Shown here piece after piece: positions 58,738 to 64,000 of a DNA stretch of 64,000 bases. Source of the DNA: Streptomyces gardneri (GTDB taxonomy: Bacteria > Actinomycetota > Actinomycetes > Streptomycetales > Streptomycetaceae); NCBI RefSeq assembly GCF_006539185.1, contig NZ_BJMN01000005.1, forward strand, positions 418,726 to 482,725, in the 5' to 3' direction. The stretch's first letter is position 1. Each line of letters opens with the position of its first letter. Made by a program: the position numbers and the translations under genes. The notes beneath the pieces are model-generated. The model saw nothing but the letters and a program-made list of their open reading frames with translations. It ran no database searches and was not told where the DNA came from.

Positions 58738-59376
58738 TCATGCGGCGTCTTCATGGGCGCCGAGACGCATCCGAACGTCGACGACCCCCTCCACCGCCCG
58801 CACGGCGCGGGCAAGCAGTGGAACCAGTGACGGGTCGGCGAGCCCACCACGAAGGGTGGCCACGCCTTCCAGTACGGAGACGTCCAGCCCTACCGGGGCA
58901 GCAGACTCGCCCAGGACGGAACTGCGGATCTCCTCCTCGATCTCGCTGTCCGAACGCAGGAACACCTTGAGCAGGTCACTCCGGCTGACGACACCCTCCA
59001 GCATCCCGATGTCGTTCACCACCGGCAGCCGCTTCACCCTCCGGGTGGCCATGATCCGTGCCGCCTCAGCGAGCGTCGCGTCCGCGTGCACAGTCACGGC
59101 CGGGCTCGACATGAGCTCACCGGCCCGCAGAGCTCCCGCCTTGGCCGCCTCGGCGAACTCGCCCGGGCGAGGCGTATCGAGCCGGAACTCCTCCTTCGGC
59201 AGAAGATCCGCCTCCGAGACGACTCCGACGACACGCCCCTCTCCCTCCAGGACAGGAAGGGCACTCACCTTCCACTGGTCCAAGAGCGCGACGATCTCCT
59301 TGTAGGGCGCGTCACGGCCGATCGCGATGGCGGTGTGGGTCATGACGTCGCTGACGGTGTAGTGCGAGGCAGGCAT
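58738..59376 (-). CDS. CBS-CBS-BON protein
   Basis: 212 residues: CBS1 ([20 protein letters not shown]), CBS2 ([20 protein letters not shown]), BON ([20 protein letters not shown]). Closest sibling at 43394. It is 27 nt after the cNBD gene and 52 nt before osdR on one strand, so it may be co-expressed with the regulator. Confidence 0.9.
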   Translation of the reverse strand: MPASHYTVSDVMTHTAIAIGRDAPYKEIVALLDQWKVSALPVLEGEGRVVGVVSEADLLPKEEFRLDTPRPGEFAEAAKAGALRAGELMSSPAVTVHADATLAEAARIMATRRVKRLPVVNDIGMLEGVVSRSDLLKVFLRSDSEIEEEIRSSVLGESAAPVGLDVSVLEGVATLRGGLADPSLVPLLARAVRAVEGVVDVRMRLGAHEDAA

Positions 59377-59403
59377 GACGTTCTCCGGGAGGTGGGTGAG
59401 GGG

Positions 59404-59862
59404 CTACAGGCTGCTGCCGTGCGGGGCGTACAGATCGAGCAGTCGTACTCGGGCGGCGACGAGGCGACGAGCGAGCGTCTGCCCGACGAAATGCCCGAGG
59501 GCGGAGCCGAGAGCAGGATCGGCGTCCATCATCATGCGCACGGTCAGTGCATCGAACTCGTCCGCCCGCACACGCGTCATGGCCTCCGCACCGAAGTGCC
59601 AGCGGTACGGGGCGAACAGCCAGGACCATCCGAGCAGCTCACCCGCATTCACGGTGTCGATCACTGCCGGCTGTGTGCCAGGCACGGCGAAGTCCAAGGT
59701 GACCGTGCCCGTCCGAAGGATCCAGAAGCGCTGGGCGGGTTCGCCCTCCTCGAACAGCCGGGTGCCTTCAGGGAGGTCCACCGGGCGGCCGCATGCCATC
59801 AGCCGGTCACGTTGGTCGGCGGACAGAGCTGTTGTGAGCCGAGGGGAAGCAAGAGAGCTCAT
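59404..59862 (-). CDS. Stand-alone cyclic-nucleotide-binding-domain protein
   Basis: 152 residues, a single cNBD jelly roll (LMACGRPVDLPEGTRLFEEG, FWILRTGTVTLDFAVPGTQP, NAGELLGWSWLFAPYRWHFG) with a C-terminal helix and no DNA-binding domain. The phosphate-binding cassette lacks the usual GE...ARAA pattern; it reads GELLGWSWLF, so cAMP binding is uncertain. ATG 59862 has AGGAGG 6 nt upstream. A palindromic box lies 60 bp upstream. It leads a likely cNBD-CBS-osdR unit. Confidence 0.87.
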   Translation of the reverse strand: MSSLASPRLTTALSADQRDRLMACGRPVDLPEGTRLFEEGEPAQRFWILRTGTVTLDFAVPGTQPAVIDTVNAGELLGWSWLFAPYRWHFGAEAMTRVRADEFDALTVRMMMDADPALGSALGHFVGQTLARRLVAARVRLLDLYAPHGSSL

Positions 59863-59921
59863 CGGGGACCTCCTCGTCGGTGTCCGCATCCAGTCTCGGC
59901 TGCACACCACGGGTGGGGGGA

Positions 59922-59935
59922 GGGCCGCATGGCCC
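59922..59935. promoter_or_regulatory. OsdR/DosR-type palindrome upstream of cNBD-CBS-osdR unit
   Basis: GGGCC-GCAT-GGCCC, perfect halves, 60 bp before the cNBD start; implies that osdR is under its own control. Confidence 0.58.
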
Positions 59936-60079
59936 CCTTCCCGTACCACTCGGCGCCGACGCGAGCAGTTGGTCGGCACGGGGAGAGAGTTGGCACCTGT
60001 TCCTGGTGAGGCGGGAACCGGTCAATGGACCGCTGGCTGCACCCGCTCCCCAGTCGGCTCCCCGGTCCCCCTGAGCTGT

Positions 60080-60330
60080 GTCAGCTCGCTGGATGGTGTG
60101 ACGCGTCGGGTGCGGTGTGCAGTCCGGGGTGGTGCTGTGGGTCCAGCTGGCGAGGATGCCGATGGCTTCCGCGGAGGGGGAGGCGGGTTCGGGGGCGTAG
60201 ATGATGAGGGTCTGGTCGGGGTCGCCTTCGACGGCGAGGACGAAGTATTCGAGGGTGAGGTCGCCGACGAGCGGACCGCCAGGACTTCGTCCTCGCTGAG
60301 GCCGGGATTGAGGACCTGGTGGAGTTCGCG
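60080..60330 (-). pseudogene. Fragment of MmyB-type XRE regulator
   Basis: On the minus strand one frame reads PLVGDLTLEYFVLAVEGDPD then QTLIIYAPEPASPSAEAIGI and LASW, the C-terminal ligand-binding (MmyB) end of many Streptomyces XRE regulators. Upstream the likely continuation (FRELHQVLNPGLSEDEVLAV) is in another frame, and the HTH is absent. No start codon or ribosome site. The fragment joins a recombinase remnant on the other strand at about 60310. Confidence 0.5.
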
Positions 60331-60646
60331 GAAACGGCCGGCACCTCCAGTCGGCTCCGCCCGCTCCAGCGCCCGAGGTTCAGCGAACTGTTCGCGTACG
60401 CGCGCTCCGGCGACACCGTGCAGATCTCCGAGATGTCCCGCGCTGTGCGCGGCACCAGGCACCTCCTCGGCGTCTGCACACAGCTGCCTCGCCCTGCGCA
60501 TCCACGACGGCGCGTTCTCCGCCATGGACCTCACCGCCCGCCACCCGCATACCGGAGAACTGCTGTCCACGGTCAAGCTCACGGTTCAGACTCTTGCAAC
60601 GCTCACACACGGTGAAGCGGGCAAACGTTTTCTGAGCCGACACTAG
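60319..60646 (+). pseudogene. Fragment of serine recombinase (resolvase)
   Basis: The plus strand reads RPRFSELFAYARSGDTVQIS and EMSRAVRGTRHLLGV in one frame, then, after a shift near 60480, LALRIHDGAFSAMDLTARHP and LSTVKLTVQTLA in another. This is the middle of a resolvase catalytic domain; the N-terminal catalytic serine and the C-terminal DNA-binding part are both missing. It is dead. Confidence 0.55.
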
Positions 60647-61359
60647 GCAGCCCCGGTAAGCGCCCGCTCCACCACGTCGAGCCGCTCCGTCCACCAGTGA
60701 AGGAGCGCCTCGTCGGCAATGAACAGGTCGTCGCAAGAGCGACCGTCCCGGTCGTAGTGGAACTCGAGCTGCCAGAAGTCCGTCATCCGCTTCCACCAGA
60801 GCCGACGCGCACCATCGACGAGTGCAGCTGCCTCCAGCGGGATCACCGACCGGTAGCCGGCCACGAACGCCGATACCCGCTCCAGGTCGAACACGCCCTC
60901 CACACCGAACTGCACTTGCGCTGTCCGAACGACTTCCTCCGCGTACGGGCGACCGCCTAGCCGGTCCCAGTCCAGGACGGCAACCAGCTCGCCGTCCGCC
61001 CAGAGGAGGTTCCGGTGCTGGAAGTCACCATGCGTCCAGCCATGCGGGCCCGCGGGGGCATTTCCCTCAGGGCGGAGGTGGGCGTGCTTGTCGAGGAGGA
61101 TCTTGCGCTCTTCGAGGGCAACGCCAGCAGCCACGTCGAAGGTGTCGCCTGCACCCCGGGCTGACACCGCTCCGGCAAGCCGGTCGGCTTTCTGGACGGC
61201 TCGTCCGGGCTCCGTCACCTCAGCGGTGGCCGAGGCCGGCACGGTGGGCAGCTCGGCATCATCGGCAGCACGGCCGAGCGCCTTATGGAGACCCGCGAGG
61301 TGTGCGCCGAGTTGGTGGGCCGTGGGTCCGGGGCGGCCATCTTGTTCATATGCTCGCCA
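60643..61359 (-). pseudogene. 5'-truncated aminoglycoside phosphotransferase-family gene
   Basis: The C-terminal two-thirds of an APH/choline-kinase-like protein: QLGAHLAGLHKALGRAADDA, then the catalytic loop GWTHGDFQHRNLLWADGELV and AVLDWDRLGGRPYAEEVV. The N-terminal lobe with the ATP-binding lysine is missing; recognisable sequence stops near 61355, where a divergent SGNH-hydrolase fragment begins. A GTG at 61242 would allow a 199-residue product, but it would lack the N-lobe. Confidence 0.65.
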
Positions 61360-61685
61360 GACGCTCGCCGACCGACTGGGGCGCCGACCTTGCCGCCATC
61401 GTGGACGACCTCTGCAAGCGCGCCGATCGCGTCGCGGTCACGGGAATCCCACCCTTCACTGCCTTCCCGTCCCTCCCCGGCGCCTTGGGGCGTTACCTCG
61501 CGCGCCGCGCCGGCGCCCTCGACGAGATCTCGCGCCGGATATGCGCCGAGCGCCTGTAGGTGACGTGGGTCCGCTCCGACGACATCCCGGCCGACCCCGA
61601 TTTCTTCGCCTGCGACGGCTTCCATCCCGCCGCCCCCGGCTACCGCCGCTGGGCCCAAGCGGTCGCGGACCAGCTATCTCCGTGA
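61350..61685 (+). pseudogene. SGNH/GDSL hydrolase remnant with in-frame stop
   Basis: The plus strand reads RRSPTDWGADLAAIVDDL, VAVTGIPPFTAFPSLPGALG and RICAERL, then TAG (61557-61559), then continues in the same frame VTWVRSDDIPADPDFFACDG with the catalytic Asp-His pair in DGFHPAAPGY, ending TGA 61683-61685. The N-terminal GDS serine block is missing. So it is truncated and carries a nonsense codon. Confidence 0.65.
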
Positions 61686-61800
61686 TCGTCGCGCGCACCA
61701 TCACTTTCGCGAGCCAGGCCCGCGTGGAGCCCTGCCCTCCATGGGCGTGGCCATCTGATCACGAACGGGCCGAGTCGCAATCGAGGGGGACGGCAGGGAC

Positions 61801-62285
61801 ATGGGCCAGACACTCGCGGAGATCCTGCAAGCCGCGTCGCAGGGGGGAGTTCCCGCCACCGGACGGTGGCACGACTGTGGTGTCGCAACCAAACCGTCGC
61901 GACGCAGGGGCGATTGCGTTCACCGCACACTCCGTGGTGTTCACCGACGAGGACCCGGAGTGGGTGCGGGCAACGCTGGCTTCCGTGGACTGCGACGACC
62001 TGGCCGCCACCATGAACCCGCGCTTCCTGGCAGCGCTCCTGAGTCATACAGGCAGGTCGAACGACACGATCGACCTGCTCACGGTCGCCACCCCGCTGCC
62101 GGGCGAGCCGCCGCTGGACCTCAAGGAAATTGCTGACCCGGACCATCCACGGGTGGCGAGGGCGCGCAAGCGCCGTGACGGCGTGCGCGTGTGGACCACC
62201 GCCGGCGGAGTGCTCGTACTCGGCCGGGGAGTGGCGCGACGCTGGGAGATGGCGATCGAGGTGGATGAGGAGATACGCCACCGCG
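61801..62285 (+). pseudogene. GNAT acetyltransferase-like gene, frameshifted and 3'-truncated
   Basis: ATG 61801 follows CAGGGAC and gives MGQTLAEILQAASQG. In a run of six G (61842-61847) sense moves to the next frame: EFPPPDGGTTVVSQPNRRDA, then VVFTDEDPEWVRATLASVDC, DPDHPRVARARKRRDG and VRVWTTAGGVLVLGRGVARR. One G fewer would restore a single frame. Homology stops at about MAIEVDEEIRHRG (62275), just where acetyl-CoA-binding residues are expected, and a lectin-like sequence follows in another frame. Confidence 0.55.
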
Positions 62286-63104
62286 GACGGCGCGGCCGCT
62301 TGGAGCGCCCCGGTGTCCCTGGGCTGGAGAAGCGCCTCACCCGTGTCCCTGGTCTCCTTCGGCGGCAAACTCCACTGCATGTACGTCCGCCCGGGCGACC
62401 GCGCGGTGATGTGGAGCAGCATGACCAACGGCGCGTGGTCTCCACCCCAGCGCGTGAACTCCTGGTCCAGCGACTTCGTGCCGGGCCTGGTCGCCTTCAA
62501 GGGCAGGCTGTACGCGACGGTCATCGCGCTGAACGGCGACGTACTTTTGAGCACCTGGGCCGGAAGCGGGACGGCGTGGAGCACCACCACCCACCTCGCC
62601 GGGACGGCCAAGTCCGACCGGGCCGCGTCGATGTCCGCGAAGGACGACTACATCTACGCCACGTACTACACGTACAACTGGCAGGGCTCCTACAGAGGGG
62701 GACAGACCGTCTACTCCTCCGACGGGCAAACCTGGAACCCGCTCGACCCGTGGCCCTCCGCCCACAAGACCGCCCACAGGGCGTCCATGACCACCCACGG
62801 CGACAGGAACTGGTTTGCCTACCGCGAGCACGACGGAGTCAACTCGGTCGCCGAAATGCTCGGCATCGTCTGTGACTACGTGCCCCCGCCGTCGGGCTGG
62901 AACACACCGGAAGGCCCCACCCTGGCCACCCACAAAGGCAAGGTCTGGCTCGTCGCCCGCGGCCACTCGGGGCACATCCACGCCCTGAACACCCCCGACC
63001 GCAACAGCCCTTGGGTCCGCATGCCGAACGCCGACGTCGGCGCGATGGAAGGCGAACCCGGCGTCACCTCCCACAACGGCAGCCTCTACGCGATGTACCG
63101 CTAG
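62286..63104 (+). pseudogene. 3' part of beta-propeller/lectin-like protein, cut by IS
   Basis: About 270 residues of a repeat protein with blocks such as WSAPVSLGWRSASPVSLVSF, AVMWSSMTNGAWSPPQRVN, GLVAFKGRLYATVIALNGDV and PTLATHKGKVWLVARGHSGH, like PLL-type or sialidase-like propellers. No signal peptide or credible start: its 5' side is fused to the acetyltransferase remnant. The stop TAG (63102-63104) lies at the very edge of the insertion element, so the 3' end may be cut as well. Confidence 0.55.
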
Positions 63105-63105
63105 G

Positions 63106-63121
63106 CAGTTTCGTTTGGATC
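63106..63121 (+). repeat. Left terminal inverted repeat of IS5-family element
   Basis: CAGTTTCGTTTGGATC, exact reverse complement of 63985-64000. Confidence 0.9.
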
Positions 63122-63964
63122 AGCGGGCGGACCAGAGGAAGATGCCTGCGATGTGGAGTCCGGCGAGGTAGATGGTGGCGGTCTTCTCGTAGCGGGTGGC
63201 GATGCCGCGCCACTGCTTGAGGCGGTTGATGCACCGCTCGACGGTGTTGCGCTGCTTGTAGGCCTCGCGGTCGAAGGCGGGCGGCCTGCCGCCGAGGCTG
63301 CCGCGCCGCAGCCGGTTCGCGCGCTGGTCCGCCGGAATCGGGATCACTGTGCGGATACCGCGTGCGCGCAGGTGGTCGCGGATCGCGCGCGAGGAGTACG
63401 CCTTGTCGGCCAGGACCACGTCGGGCCTGGTGCGAGGCCGTCCGCGCGGTCGGGGGACGCGCAGGCGAGCCATCACCGCGGTGAAGGCGGGAGCATCGCC
63501 CGCCTGGCCCGCGGTCAGCACGAAGGCCAGCGGCCGGCACCGGCCGTCCGCGGCGAGGTGGATCTTCGTGGTCAGCCCGCCGCGGGAGCGTCCGATGGCG
63601 TGGTCGGCGGGCTCGCCGGCCGGGGCCCCTTTTTGCGGGCCCCGGCCGCGTGCTGGTGCGCACGAACGATCGTGGAGTCCACCGACACGGCCCAGTCGAG
63701 GTCCTCGTCGGTGTCCGCCTGGGCCATGACAGCGGTGAACACCCGCTCCCACGTGCCGTCGAGAGCCCACATCCGCAGCCGGTTGTAGACGCCCCGCCAG
63801 TTGCCATACCTCTCCGGCAGGTGCACCCATTGCGAACCGATCCGGAACTTGAACGCGATCGCGTCGATCACCTCACGGTGATCACGCCACCGGCCACCGC
63901 GCTTCGGCGTCCGGTCCGGCAGCAACGGCTCAATCCGCGCCCACTGCGCGTCAGTCAACGACAC
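63120..63964 (-). CDS. IS5-family transposase, two overlapping frames
   Basis: Frame 1 (to 63572) starts at GTG 63964, or TTG 63991 inside the repeat: LTDAQWARIEPLLPDRTPKR, GNWRGVYNRLRMWALDGTWE, first catalytic Asp in WAVSVDSTIVRAHQH. Frame 2 (63830-63120, lower part used) gives GLTTKIHLAADGRCRPLAFV, second Asp in VVLADKAYSSRAIRDH, and Glu in QRNTVERCINRLKQW. The frames join by a -1 shift at CAAAAAGG (about 63632-63639), as in other IS5 elements that use programmed slippage. About 280 residues in all; it looks intact. Confidence 0.85.
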
Positions 63965-63984
63965 ACCCAGACCAACGAGCAGAA

Positions 63985-64000
63985 GATCCAAACGAAACTG
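63985..64000 (-). repeat. Right terminal inverted repeat of IS5-family element
   Basis: GATCCAAACGAAACTG, exact reverse complement of 63106-63121; ends at the window edge. Confidence 0.9.

Larger units (their letters stand above)
63106..64000 (-). mobile_element. IS5-family insertion sequence
   Basis: An 895-bp element bounded by 16-bp perfect inverted repeats (63106-63121 and 63985-64000) and holding a two-frame DDE transposase on the minus strand. The right repeat ends at the last base of the window, so the target duplication cannot be checked. The left flank reads CTAGG. Confidence 0.85.

Overview
The window is high-GC actinobacterial DNA. Codon third positions, GTG starts, long GC-driven shadow frames and protein relatives all point to Streptomyces or a close relative. 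Positions 8,000-59,950 form one coherent island that resembles the DosR/DevR dormancy regulon of Mycobacterium tuberculosis and the OsdKR region of S. coelicolor. It holds a GAF sensor kinase (osdK) and a NarL-type regulator (osdR), seven tandem universal stress proteins, seven CBS-BON fusion proteins, an Hrp1-like CBS protein, Hsp20, an Acg-like nitroreductase, nicotinate phosphoribosyltransferase, a two-TM Rv1733c-like protein, three P-type ATPases and PEP synthase. Comparisons with named families come from memory of those families; no search was run.

Layout. 1-4,282: two damaged defence-type genes (Fe-S helicase-like, minus; Mrr-nuclease/HEAT protein, plus) that meet head to head at a deletion scar. 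4,367-9,378 (minus): ABC exporter and a NarK-like transporter. 9,614-14,315 (plus): SHOCT protein and a two-subunit NAD-type formate dehydrogenase. 22,071-14,328 (minus): eight genes joined by stop/start overlaps or a 1-nt gap: CBS-BON, acetyl-CoA synthetase, E1-alpha, E1-beta, E2, acyl carrier protein, CBS-BON, USP. 22,271-29,097: DUF1918, CBS-BON, USP, XRE-PPOX, lipoprotein, cupredoxin/P-ATPase/YHS. 29,155-39,920: USPs, PEP synthase, Hrp1, Hsp20, flavodoxin, membrane protein, P2-type ATPase. 45,511-39,848 (minus): MBL/beta-CASP hydrolase, CBS-BON, pncB, ion channel, CBS-BON, DUF4389. 45,688-49,927: alcohol dehydrogenase, HAD phosphatase/mutase, GH65 phosphorylase. 51,571-49,936 (minus): CBS-BON, nitroreductase. 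51,819-57,992: two USPs, P2-type ATPase, osdK. 59,862-57,999 (minus): cyclic-nucleotide-binding-domain protein, CBS-BON, osdR. 60,080-63,104: a graveyard of gene fragments, closed by an IS5-family element (63,106-64,000).

Regulation. A recurring palindrome, GGGCC-N4-GGYCC, has the same half-site spacing as the DosR box (GGGAC-N4-GTCCC). It occurs at least 17 times, nearly always 50-100 bp before a start codon, often as tandem pairs 20-25 bp apart. It precedes the USP-USP-ATPase-osdK unit and the cNBD-CBS-osdR unit, so both regulator genes are probably within their own regulon. The genes fit a programme for surviving low oxygen: formate oxidation, acetyl-CoA and PEP interconversion, NAD salvage, phosphorolytic sugar use, ion homeostasis, protein protection and adenylate sensing.
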